From Cerasicoccus frondis (lineage in GTDB: Bacteria; Verrucomicrobiota; Verrucomicrobiia; Opitutales; Cerasicoccaceae), in assembly GCA_031296915.1 (NCBI GenBank), contig JAVDPC010000002.1:248001-312000 (forward strand): 64,000 bases of DNA, in the 5' to 3' direction. The notes under the pieces are model-generated. The model made no database searches and was not told the origin of the DNA. It saw nothing but the letters and a program-made list of their open reading frames with translations. Positions 1-8,309 of this stretch are shown in pieces; position 1 is the first letter of the stretch; each line of letters starts with the position of its first letter. The position numbers and the translations under genes were made by a program.

Positions 1-148
1 AGCGCAGCGCATCGATATCGAACTCATCCGGGTCCGCATAACGCAGCTTGACGAGGCTAATCTCGCAGGCCACGAGCAATGCATTCACAAACAGCAGGCA
101 AACCAGCCCTCCGCTCAGAACAAGAAATTCCGTTAAGCTCGTGTTCAC
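1..148 (-). CDS. CNNM/CorC-type (HlyC/CorC family) membrane protein, N-terminal fragment
   Basis: Only about 49 codons lie in the window; the gene continues past base 1. Read from the GTG at 148-146, the peptide has a hydrophobic stretch (LVCLLFVNALLVAC) followed by EISLVKLRYADPDE. That pattern matches the first membrane helix of CNNM (DUF21) domains, where a conserved 'SEIAL..LR' follows helix 1. Such proteins are usually cation transporters or efflux regulators with C-terminal CBS and CorC domains, none of which can be seen here. The GTG overlaps the hisC stop codon (GTGA, bases 148-145), so translational coupling is likely and supports this start. An ATG at 163 opens a different frame that stops at base 57 and is not favoured. 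The family call rests on a short peptide. Confidence 0.6.
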   Translation of the reverse strand, partial: MNTSLTEFLVLSGGLVCLLFVNALLVACEISLVKLRYADPDEFDIDALR

Positions 149-1281
149 CGTGACGGTCGCTCATCCGTAGGGGCGGCGTCCGACTCCTTCCCCTTAAGTA
201 TGGCCTGCAAGCACGAAAGCAGACGCGCATTTTGCGTCTCCGTGCCAACGGTCACCCGGATATGTTGAGCTAGCAGATATGGTTTCAACGGACGAACAAT
301 AATTCCTTCCCGCTGCAAGGTTTCAAACATTTGCCCCGGGTTTTCAACCTTTAACAGCACGAAATTGCCGCCTTCGGCCCGGTATTCCAGGCCGAGTTGA
401 CGGAATCCTTCGGCCAGTTGCTTCATGCCGACGGCGTTGACCTGCTTTGCGCGCGCCACGTGATCCAGGTCGCGCAGCGCCGCAGTCGCCGCCGCCTGGC
501 CAATGGCGTTGACATTAAATGGCGCGCGAACGCGGTTGAGCAGATTCATCAGCTCGACGTGCCCGTAGGCGTAGCCCACGCGGAATGCAGCCAGCCCGTA
601 AATCTTGGAAAAGGTGCGGCAGCAGACGATTTTCTTCCCCTTAGCCATGAGCGGACGCAGGTCCGGCGCATCGTCGGAATACTCAGCGTAGGCTTCGTCG
701 AAACAGAAAATAACGTGATCCGGCAGGCGTTCGATGAAGTCCTCCAGCACACCCTGCGTGTGGCAGTCCCCAGTCGGATTATTGGGGCAAGGCAGGTAAA
801 CAAGCTTGGTCTTGGGCGTGATTGCCGCCAACAGGGCGTCGAGATCGTGCCGCATGTCGGGCATGGGGACCTCGACTGGCGTCGCACCGGCGAGCAAAAT
901 GCCAATTTTGAAGGCGATAAAGCTCTGCGCGCCCATCACCGCCTCGTCACCCGGGCCACAAAAAGCCTGACAAAGCAGCGTCATGAACTCGTTGGAACCA
1001 TTGGTGATGATAAACTGATCCGTCGCGAGGTCGAACTTCGCTGACAGCGCTTCCCGCAGCTTCGAGCAGCCACCATCCGGATACAGATGAGCTTCGCGCA
1101 AGGCCTTTTGCGCAGCCTCAACCCCCATCGGCGACGGGCCCAATGGATTTTCATTGGAAGCGAGCTTAAGGATCGACGCCGCCTCCAAACCGAACTCACG
1201 CGCCACGTATTCGATGGGCTTGCCCGGCTCGTAGATCGGTTGCTTGAGCACGTCGGGACGAACTAAATCTGTGTATTGCAT
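145..1281 (-). CDS. hisC: histidinol-phosphate aminotransferase (HisC)
   Basis: Fold-type I PLP aminotransferase of the HisC family, which converts imidazole-acetol phosphate and glutamate to histidinol phosphate in histidine biosynthesis, in the cytoplasm. Visible hallmarks are the N-terminal SNENPLGPSP motif, PNNPTG in the middle, the PLP-binding lysine in TFSKIYGLA (about residue 226 from the start used here), and FRVGYAYG after it. The length of 378 residues is normal. An upstream ATG at 1305 would add eight residues; I prefer 1281 because MQYTDLVRPDVL leads directly into the conserved YEPGKPIEYVARE segment. No other his gene is in the window. The stop codon overlaps the GTG of the CNNM-type gene. 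Related aminotransferases acting on aromatic amino acids or threonine-phosphate share these motifs, so substrate identity is probable rather than certain. Confidence 0.88.
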   Translation of the reverse strand: MQYTDLVRPDVLKQPIYEPGKPIEYVAREFGLEAASILKLASNENPLGPSPMGVEAAQKALREAHLYPDGGCSKLREALSAKFDLATDQFIITNGSNEFMTLLCQAFCGPGDEAVMGAQSFIAFKIGILLAGATPVEVPMPDMRHDLDALLAAITPKTKLVYLPCPNNPTGDCHTQGVLEDFIERLPDHVIFCFDEAYAEYSDDAPDLRPLMAKGKKIVCCRTFSKIYGLAAFRVGYAYGHVELMNLLNRVRAPFNVNAIGQAAATAALRDLDHVARAKQVNAVGMKQLAEGFRQLGLEYRAEGGNFVLLKVENPGQMFETLQREGIIVRPLKPYLLAQHIRVTVGTETQNARLLSCLQAILKGKESDAAPTDERPSR

Positions 1282-1418
1282 GGGGAAAGCGCCTACGGTG
1301 GGCATTTTTAGGGCGCATGCAAGCGCGCAGTGCAGTTGGCGCCAGTTCGCCCCAACTCTCGCCTTGCCAATACTTTGCGAGGCCTACAGGATGACGGCTC
1401 TTTTCCATCTCACTATTG

Positions 1419-3677
1419 ATGAAGCTACTTTTGCGACACAAGGTTGCGGGTCTGGCGATCTTTTCGGCCCTCTTGCCAGTGCTCGGCCTGGCAATCCTTA
1501 TCGCTGCGCAAGATAAGAAGAGCACGCAGGCGATTGAGGCCGAAATCGACGCCATCATTAGTGATAATTTGAACCACGCTGTGCTCGATCTTTATGGGCT
1601 CTGTCGCGTGGCCAACAACCTCATCCAGATGCAGGTGAACCGCACCCTCGGAGTGGCGGATTTCGTGCTCGAAGACAATGGCGGCGTCAGCTTTGGTGAG
1701 AAAAAGGTCCATTGGCAGGCCACCAACCAGTATTCCCACGAAACACGCGCCGTCGGTCTGCCGCAGATGCTCGTGGGCGAGACTCCCATAGAGCCCAACA
1801 CGAGCTTTTCCGTCCCCTCCCCCGTCGTGGACCAGGTCAAGAACCTCGTGGGCGGCACCTGCACCATTTTCCAACGGATGAACGCCGAGGGCGACATGCT
1901 GCGCGTGGCGACCAACGTCGAAAGCGCAGATGGCCTGCGCGCCGTGAGCACCTACATTCCTGCAATCAACGAAAACGGTGAGCCCAACCCTGTGATCCAC
2001 CGCGTGGTCAACGAACGCGCCGTCTATGATGGCCCCGCCTACGTGGTCAACCGCTGGTACCTCACCGCCTACCGTCCGATATTTAATGACAAGGGGTATG
2101 TGGTCGGCATGCTCTATGTCGGCGTGCGACGAGACGAAGCCTCCTCGCTGCGCAGCGCCATTTACGATGCAGAAATCGGCCCCAACGGCTATAGCTGGGT
2201 CATGTATGGCAAGGACCGTCAACGCGCTGGCGAGTTTATCCTGACCGGCGAGGCCTTTCCCCACGGCGATCAAATCAACGACATCATCGACGCCAAAGGA
2301 CAGCGCTTTTTCGAGGAAATCCGTAAAGACGCCTTGGCCAAGGCCCGGGAGCGCTTGGGCGCCACCGGTTCCAAAACCGTCATCTGGGATGACATGCAGG
2401 GCAAGCCGCACAAGTTGGAAATCAACTACGTCTATTTTAAACCGTGGGACTGGATACTCGGCGTCACCGCGCGGGCGGAAGACTTTGCCGAGCCTCACAA
2501 GCAGATCGAAAAAGTCTTCGATGAGATATTTTTCCTCACGCTCATGGGCGCCATCGTGCTGTTGATCGTGATCTTTATTTTGGCGACCTGGATGGGCGGC
2601 GTCATCGCGCGGCCGATTTCGTTCCTCACGAACATTGCCCGCCACGTGGCCGATGGCGAACTGGCCGCCGCCAACCGGGAAATGAATGCCTGCTGCCAGG
2701 GCAATAGCCAACACGACCTCTCCCGGGCGCGCGATGAAACCGGCGACTTATTCCGCGCGATTCAGCGGATGATCAGTAACCTGCAGCAACTCGTCGTCGA
2801 GATGAAAGGGGCCTCCGGGCAACTCACGGAATCGGCGGATTCCATCGGCTCCAGCGCCCAGCAGCAAGTCGGCGCCGCACAGGACTTTGGCTCGTCGAGC
2901 ACACAGATCGCCGCCGCAGTTAAGGAGATTTCCACCACTTCCCAAGAGCTGAGCAACACCATGAAGAAAGCCACCACCAGCGCACGGCAAACCGCCGAAG
3001 TCGCTGGGGAAGGCCGGAACTTTCTGGATGACATGCGTGACGGTGTGGACGACCTCTCCATCGCCACCCAATCCGTCTCCGGCAAGCTGTCCATCATCGC
3101 CGAAAAAGCGAACAACATTAACAACGTTGTCACGACAATCGCCAAGGTCGCCGACCAGACCAACCTGCTCTCGCTCAACGCCGCGATCGAAGCGGAAAAG
3201 GCGGGCGAGTTCGGCTTGGGCTTTGCCGTTGTCGCCCGGGAAATCCGCCGCTTGGCCGACCAAACCGCAGTCGCCACGCTCGACATCGAGCAAATGGTCA
3301 AGGAAATGCAGTCCAGCGTCAGCGCTGGCGTCATGGAAATGGACAAGTTTAACGAAGCTGTCCGCTCAGGCGTGGAAACAGTCAACCGCCTCAGCGGCCA
3401 GATGGAAAACATCATCATCGAAGTCGAGGCGCTCACCCCGCGCTTTGAATCGGTGGAGGAAGGCATGGAGGCGCAGGCCAGCGGCGCCGAGCAAATTTCC
3501 GAGGCCGTGGCCTCGCTCAACGCCGCCGCGCTGCAAACGAAAAACGCCCTGGAAGGCTTCCAAAGCGCCGCCGGCAAACTCAATCTCGCAGTCACCGCCG
3601 TCAATGGCGGCATTGCCCGTTTTAAAACAGAAGACGACGAGGCCACGCCCCCGGCGTCCAACGAACAATCATCATGA
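1419..3677 (+). CDS. methyl-accepting chemotaxis protein (Cache sensor)
   Basis: First gene of the chemosensory operon. A short cytoplasmic N-terminus precedes TM1 (about residues 8-30). A long periplasmic region follows that resembles a Cache_3-Cache_2 sensor ([15 protein letters not shown] and [10 protein letters not shown] are typical). TM2 is at about 371-394 ([17 protein letters not shown]), then a HAMP domain, then a long coiled-coil signalling domain. The hairpin tip carries the conserved [19 protein letters not shown], followed by [12 protein letters not shown]. It should bind an extracellular ligand and control the CheA encoded downstream through the CheW proteins. TTG at 1416 directly precedes ATG 1419; the ATG is the likelier start, and no clear Shine-Dalgarno sequence is visible. 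The stop overlaps the next MCP by four bases (ATGA). The ligand is unknown. Confidence 0.93.
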   Translation: MKLLLRHKVAGLAIFSALLPVLGLAILIAAQDKKSTQAIEAEIDAIISDNLNHAVLDLYGLCRVANNLIQMQVNRTLGVADFVLEDNGGVSFGEKKVHWQATNQYSHETRAVGLPQMLVGETPIEPNTSFSVPSPVVDQVKNLVGGTCTIFQRMNAEGDMLRVATNVESADGLRAVSTYIPAINENGEPNPVIHRVVNERAVYDGPAYVVNRWYLTAYRPIFNDKGYVVGMLYVGVRRDEASSLRSAIYDAEIGPNGYSWVMYGKDRQRAGEFILTGEAFPHGDQINDIIDAKGQRFFEEIRKDALAKARERLGATGSKTVIWDDMQGKPHKLEINYVYFKPWDWILGVTARAEDFAEPHKQIEKVFDEIFFLTLMGAIVLLIVIFILATWMGGVIARPISFLTNIARHVADGELAAANREMNACCQGNSQHDLSRARDETGDLFRAIQRMISNLQQLVVEMKGASGQLTESADSIGSSAQQQVGAAQDFGSSSTQIAAAVKEISTTSQELSNTMKKATTSARQTAEVAGEGRNFLDDMRDGVDDLSIATQSVSGKLSIIAEKANNINNVVTTIAKVADQTNLLSLNAAIEAEKAGEFGLGFAVVAREIRRLADQTAVATLDIEQMVKEMQSSVSAGVMEMDKFNEAVRSGVETVNRLSGQMENIIIEVEALTPRFESVEEGMEAQASGAEQISEAVASLNAAALQTKNALEGFQSAAGKLNLAVTAVNGGIARFKTEDDEATPPASNEQSS

Positions 3678-5983
3678 GCCTACGCACGAAGATACTCGTT
3701 TACGTGCTGCTACCGGTCATCCTCACGGCCGGCAGTGTGGCGGTGTATAACATCTACCGCGGCCACACGCGCATGCTCGAAAAAGACCAGGAGCTGATGG
3801 GGGACGACCTCGCCAAAATCGCCCTGCGCATCGAGCAAAACAACCTTGAGGCGGTCACCGTCTCACGCACCATCGCCGACGCCCAGGAAAGCGGCATGTT
3901 CGGCCTGCGCAATGAATCTGTCGCCCTGCTCAAGCGTATTTTGGAAGCCAATCCGCAGTATGTCGGCGTGTCCATTGGCTACGAACCCGACGCCGACGGC
4001 AAAGACGCGGATTTCCTCGCCAGTTTTGAGCACAAGCCCAATTGGATCAGCGATGACGGCCGGTTCATCCCCTATTGGTACCGCGATCTGACCGACGGCG
4101 GACGCATCAAGTCTGAGACTCTTGTTGAGATGGACAACAGTCTCTATTACCATGGAGTCCGCCAAGCGCTGACGAGAAACCCCGACCTTCGCTATCTCGT
4201 CACCGAACCTTACATTTATAACGACCTCAACTTGATCGTCGAGCAGATGGCGCCCATCGTCATCAATGGCCGTTTTCAAGGCGTGGTCGGCGTCGACCGC
4301 GCACTCGATACGCTCAGCGATACCCTGAGAGAACTCAAGCCCTACCCCGGCGCCGAGCTCTACCTGATCAGCAGCCGCGGACGCATCATCGCCACCACCC
4401 TTGGCGACCAATTCCGCACCTTGCCGGTTGACCGGTTCTATGTGCTGCGTGGCAAGGGCGACGAAGCCCGCGTCATGCTGGACCTCTTTGAGAAAAGCCC
4501 AGACGGCAAACTGGAGTTCAACTCAGATCGCGGCTTACGCCTACAGGACGAGGGCGTCGACCAGATTTACCGCACGCTCTTCGACCGCATTGCACAGACC
4601 AAGCAGGACACGCCCCCCATCCTGTTCAACGACCCGCTTTCCGGCGAACAGTCCTACCTCTCCAGCGCATTTATCCCCACGGGTGGTTGGCGCATCGCCA
4701 TGACGGTGCCGGAAAAAGTTGTCACGGGCCCCACTTGGGACGACATCGAGCGCGCGCTGATTGTAGGCCTCATCGGCATCCTCACGGTGTTGCTGATCAT
4801 TGTTGTGTTCGCCAACCGCTTCAGCGCCCGCATCAAGCAAGCCAACGACCTCGCCCAAGCTGTCGCCGAAGGCAACTTGACGCACGATGTAGAGATCGTC
4901 GCCAACGACGAAACCGGCCAGCTCCTCCGCGCCATCGAGCTCATGGTGGACAACCTGAACCAACTGCTCCTCCAAGTGAAGAACTCCACGATTCAGTTGG
5001 TCTCCACCGCCACCCGCATCAGCGGCGCTTCGAAAAGCCAGGAAGTCACCATCCAGGATTTCGGCGCTTCGACTCAGCAAATTGCATCCGCCGTTAATCA
5101 AATTTCCGCGACCTCCCGCGAGCTGCTGGAAACCATGCGTGATGTCGCCAGCTCCGCCAGTGACACCGGCGCCATCGCTGAAGTCGGTCGGCGCCAGCTC
5201 AATGACATGTCCGCCTCAATGGACAACCTGTCATCGGCCACAAGCTCCATTGCCGCCAAGCTCGCCGTGATCAGTGAAAAGGCAAACAACATCACCAAGG
5301 TCGTCACCACCATCGGCAAAGTCTCCGAGCAGACCAACTTGCTCTCGCTCAACGCCGCCATCGAGGCCGAAAAAGCTGGCGAGCACGGCCAGGGCTTCGC
5401 TGTGGTCGCGCGCGAAATCCGCCGCCTGGCCCACCAGACCGCGCAGGCCACGGTCAACATCGACACCATGGTCCACGAGATGCAGGCCGCCGTCAGCTCC
5501 GGCGTTATGGAAATGGACAAGTTCAACGAGTCCGTGCGCAGCGGCGTAACCGAGGTCGGTGAACTCGGCGAGCGGTTGGATGAAATCATTACCGGCGTGC
5601 AAACGGTCACCCCGCGCTTTGCCTCCGTCAGCGAAGGCATGGAAGCCCAAACACAGGGCGCACAGCAAATCAGCGAAGCGATGACGAACCTGCGCGACGG
5701 CGCCGCCCGCACCGCAGAATCCCTCAAGGAATTCGATGAAGCCACCCGGGCGCTGCACACCGCCGTCAACGGCCTGCGCCGCGAAGTCTCACGCTTCAAG
5801 GTGAAGGAAAAAGCCTCAACCGGCATGACGAACATGCCCTTCCCCATGCGCGCTGCGGCCGCCGCTTCTCAATCCCAACAGCGGTCGCCGTTCCCTCCCC
5901 CTGCCGAGAAAAAACCAACCATCAGCAAAGCGCCTTTCCCGGGCCGCGCGCCATTCCCGCCACGCAAGGAGGATAAGAAGTAA
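3674..5983 (+). CDS. methyl-accepting chemotaxis protein (dCache sensor, proline-rich tail)
   Basis: Second MCP of the operon, starting inside the stop codon of the first (ATGA). TM1 is at about residues 8-25. The periplasmic region to about 340 looks like a double Cache domain ([18 protein letters not shown], then [11 protein letters not shown] and [11 protein letters not shown]). TM2 is at about 360-380 ([17 protein letters not shown]), followed by HAMP and the methyl-accepting coiled coil with [20 protein letters not shown] at the tip. The signalling halves of the two MCPs are very similar while the sensor halves differ, suggesting duplication followed by sensor exchange. The last ~50 residues form an unusual proline/phenylalanine-rich tail with repeated PFP motifs. 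Its position suggests a flexible tether for a methyltransferase or other partner, but no classical NWETF-type CheR pentapeptide is present. Confidence 0.93.
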   Translation: MSLRTKILVYVLLPVILTAGSVAVYNIYRGHTRMLEKDQELMGDDLAKIALRIEQNNLEAVTVSRTIADAQESGMFGLRNESVALLKRILEANPQYVGVSIGYEPDADGKDADFLASFEHKPNWISDDGRFIPYWYRDLTDGGRIKSETLVEMDNSLYYHGVRQALTRNPDLRYLVTEPYIYNDLNLIVEQMAPIVINGRFQGVVGVDRALDTLSDTLRELKPYPGAELYLISSRGRIIATTLGDQFRTLPVDRFYVLRGKGDEARVMLDLFEKSPDGKLEFNSDRGLRLQDEGVDQIYRTLFDRIAQTKQDTPPILFNDPLSGEQSYLSSAFIPTGGWRIAMTVPEKVVTGPTWDDIERALIVGLIGILTVLLIIVVFANRFSARIKQANDLAQAVAEGNLTHDVEIVANDETGQLLRAIELMVDNLNQLLLQVKNSTIQLVSTATRISGASKSQEVTIQDFGASTQQIASAVNQISATSRELLETMRDVASSASDTGAIAEVGRRQLNDMSASMDNLSSATSSIAAKLAVISEKANNITKVVTTIGKVSEQTNLLSLNAAIEAEKAGEHGQGFAVVAREIRRLAHQTAQATVNIDTMVHEMQAAVSSGVMEMDKFNESVRSGVTEVGELGERLDEIITGVQTVTPRFASVSEGMEAQTQGAQQISEAMTNLRDGAARTAESLKEFDEATRALHTAVNGLRREVSRFKVKEKASTGMTNMPFPMRAAAAASQSQQRSPFPPPAEKKPTISKAPFPGRAPFPPRKEDKK

Positions 5984-5986
5984 GCC

Positions 5987-6460
5987 ATGCTCACCGTGCT
6001 CTTCCATTTGGGCGACCAGAGTTTTGCGATCGACGCCGAGCGCGTGGAAATCGTCATCCCCGCCCTGCCGCTCATGGCGGTGCCCGGCGCGCCGGATTAT
6101 GTTTGTGGCCGTTTCGAATACCGCGGTCAAATAATCCCGGTCATCAACCTTGCCCAGCTCATCCTGAAGCAGCCGATCAACCGGGGGCTGAGTTCACGCT
6201 ATTTGCTCATTTCTTATCCGAAGAAAAAGGGCGGTGTAGCCCTGCTCGGGCTCTGGGCGGAACGTGTCACGGAGACCCTTGAAGTGCCGGACAATTTCCT
6301 CGCTGACGGCGGCGTGAATCCGCCCGACGCCAAATATCTGGGGCGCATTTTCACCACCGCCAACGGCCAGATCGTCCAGTGCGTCGAGCCAGCCGACATC
6401 TTGTCCGCCGAAGTTCGGGACCTTCTCTTTAACGACAACTCCGCCTCACCCACGCCGTGA
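5987..6460 (+). CDS. cheW: CheW-like scaffold protein
   Basis: Small protein made almost entirely of one CheW domain (157 residues). It starts with VLFHLGDQSFAIDAERV and contains the typical RGQIIPVINL strand. CheW bridges receptor tips to the histidine kinase CheA in cytoplasmic arrays. In Wsp-type systems the equivalent is WspB. It lies three bases after the second MCP; an AAGGAGG sequence lies upstream at rather long spacing. The stop overlaps the following GTG start (GTGA). The operon encodes two CheW proteins, as Wsp operons do (WspB and WspD). Confidence 0.9.
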   Translation: MLTVLFHLGDQSFAIDAERVEIVIPALPLMAVPGAPDYVCGRFEYRGQIIPVINLAQLILKQPINRGLSSRYLLISYPKKKGGVALLGLWAERVTETLEVPDNFLADGGVNPPDAKYLGRIFTTANGQIVQCVEPADILSAEVRDLLFNDNSASPTP

Positions 6461-7716
6461 AATTGCCCAATCGCATAACGCAAAATCTGCGTGAACAATT
6501 TGGCCTCGACGAAAGCGTCTTCCGCGGGGGCAGCCTCAACAGCGTCGTGCGCAGGCGCATGGAGGTAACCGGCATTTTTGAGCTAGAGGAATATTTCTCA
6601 CATCTCTTGCGCTCAGAAGAAGAATTCCTCGCCTTCGCTGACGAGCTCCTTGTCCCGGAGTCCTGGTTTTTCCGCGACGGCAAGCCATTCCTCCACTTGG
6701 CTGACTGGGCATGCAAAGTCTGGCGCCCCCAGCACCCCGGCGAGCAACTACGCATCCTCAGTGTGCCCTGCGCCACCGGCCAAGAGCCTTACTCAATCGC
6801 GATCTCACTGCTGCATGCAGGCTTTGCGCCGCAAAGCTTCCGGATCGAGGCGGGTGACTTAAGCCAACGTTTTTTGGAAGAAGCACAGCGAGGAGAGTTC
6901 CGCGCCATGGCCTTCCGCGGCGGTCTCGCCAATCAGTTTAACTCATTTTTCGAAGATGCCGACGAGGGGCGACGCCGAGTCAAAGCGCACGTGCGCGAAC
7001 ACGTCAGCTTCCGGCAACGCAATCTTCTGGCGCCAGACTTCCTAATGGGTGAGCGCCCTTTTCACGTTATCTTCTGCCGCAATGTGCTGATCTACTTTTG
7101 CGCACAATCACGCGCACGCGCCGTGGCTGGGCTCATGCGCGGGCTGGCGCCGGGCGGACTCATTTTCTCCGGCCACGCCGACGCGCTGGGCTCCATTACG
7201 CAAGACATGAAGCCCAGCGGACCTGCGGGCGCCTTCTGCTTCGAGCGACGCGAAATGACCGATGCCGACCGCCTCGACCCACAACTTCCGAAGCCCAGGC
7301 ACACTCCGCCGATTCGCAATGCCTCCACTTTGCCCAAGAAAGCAGCTTTGCCTCGCAAAGTTGCCGAGCCCAAGACCGAGCCCGCCAAACCATCCACCGA
7401 AGCGCTTTGGAAGCAGGTGCGCGAGCTCGCCAACAGCGGACGCTTAACCGAGGCAGAAAAAATCGCCAGCTCGCTCATTGACGAAACCCCGCCAGAAGCG
7501 AACGCCTTTTGCACTCTGGGGGAAATTTACATCGGCATGCGTGACTACAAGAAGGCCGAGCCGCTGCTGCGGCGCGCGGTCTACCTCGACGCCAAGCATG
7601 CACAGTCCCTGCTTCACCTGGCGCTGCTCGCTGAACGCCGTGGGGACAACGCCGGGGCCGAGCGCCTCCGCAAACGCGCCCGCAACGCCGAGCAAAGCAA
7701 GGAGGTTAACGCATGA
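6457..7716 (+). CDS. cheR: CheR-type MCP methyltransferase with C-terminal TPR
   Basis: SAM-dependent glutamate methyltransferase acting on the MCP signalling domains. The N-terminal helical CheR_N domain ends in VPESWFFRD, a conserved CheR signature. The Rossmann part has SVPCATGQEPYSIAI (usually GEEPYS; here GQEPYS) and the FCRNVLIYF motif. About 80 linker residues follow, rich in Pro and charged residues, then TPR-like helices (WKQVRELANSGRLTEAEKI, then LGEIYIGMRDYKKAEPLLR and LLHLALLAERRGDNAGAE). The CheR-plus-TPR architecture is that of WspC. Translation starts at GTG 6457, overlapping the CheW stop, and the gene ends with an ATGA overlap into the second CheW. No CheB methylesterase is encoded nearby. 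Confidence 0.92.
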   Translation: MKLPNRITQNLREQFGLDESVFRGGSLNSVVRRRMEVTGIFELEEYFSHLLRSEEEFLAFADELLVPESWFFRDGKPFLHLADWACKVWRPQHPGEQLRILSVPCATGQEPYSIAISLLHAGFAPQSFRIEAGDLSQRFLEEAQRGEFRAMAFRGGLANQFNSFFEDADEGRRRVKAHVREHVSFRQRNLLAPDFLMGERPFHVIFCRNVLIYFCAQSRARAVAGLMRGLAPGGLIFSGHADALGSITQDMKPSGPAGAFCFERREMTDADRLDPQLPKPRHTPPIRNASTLPKKAALPRKVAEPKTEPAKPSTEALWKQVRELANSGRLTEAEKIASSLIDETPPEANAFCTLGEIYIGMRDYKKAEPLLRRAVYLDAKHAQSLLHLALLAERRGDNAGAERLRKRARNAEQSKEVNA

Positions 7717-8309
7717 GCGACGAAGACGAACTCGAAATGGCCGCCCAAGACCGCGAGGCGATGCTTCGGCTGCTCGACCGCGAGCCCCCGGAAGGCTACT
7801 TGGCCGATTGGCAAAATCGCCTCCGCGAAAAAGAAGACGAGCACGAACGCGAAACCCAGGGCGTTTTGGTCTTCCGCCTCTTTGACGAATGGCTCGCACT
7901 GGAAGCCAGCATCGTGAAAGAGATCACGGCCGACGCGACCATCCACCGCATTCCCCAACGCACCAACGACGTTTTGCGCGGCCTGGTGAATGTCCGCGGC
8001 GAACTCCAGCTCTGCGTCTCGCTCCACGCCTTGCTCACCTTGGAAAACACCGGCGGGGAGAACATTCTGTCCCGCCGCGTGCACCCGCGCATGATCGTCA
8101 TCCAGGGGCCGGAGGGGCCGTTTGTCTTCCGCGCCGACGAAGCTTATGGCGTTCACGCACTGGAGAAATGCAACCTGCAGGACTCCCCTGTCACGGTCAG
8201 CAAAGCGATGGCCACCTTTACCCGCGGCCTGTTTATCCTGCTTGAACAAAAAGTCGGCCTGCTCGACCACGAACTCATTTTCCACAGCCTGAAAACCAAA
8301 TACCTGTGA
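7713..8309 (+). CDS. cheW: CheW-like protein (WspD-like)
   Basis: Second CheW-domain protein, 198 residues. It has a charged N-terminal extension of about 45 residues (acidic start, then EPPEGYLADWQNRLREKE) before the CheW fold (VFRLFDEWLALEASIVKEI, then VNVRGELQLCVSLHALL). The position between a CheR-TPR gene and a CheA-REC gene is the same as wspD in Wsp operons. It starts with ATG inside the CheR stop (ATGA) and ends with a GTGA overlap into cheA, so all genes from CheW1 to CheA are translationally coupled. Confidence 0.88.
   Translation: MSDEDELEMAAQDREAMLRLLDREPPEGYLADWQNRLREKEDEHERETQGVLVFRLFDEWLALEASIVKEITADATIHRIPQRTNDVLRGLVNVRGELQLCVSLHALLTLENTGGENILSRRVHPRMIVIQGPEGPFVFRADEAYGVHALEKCNLQDSPVTVSKAMATFTRGLFILLEQKVGLLDHELIFHSLKTKYL

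Noticed and set aside
57..248. A 63-codon minus-strand open frame overlapping the hisC end
   Set aside because: It overlaps hisC and the CNNM-type gene in another frame; the CNNM frame with the GTGA overlap explains the region better.
1425..2714. A 429-codon open frame on the minus strand opposite the first MCP gene
   Set aside because: It is antisense to a well-supported MCP; long shadow frames are expected in GC-rich coding DNA, and the translation has no recognisable protein motifs.
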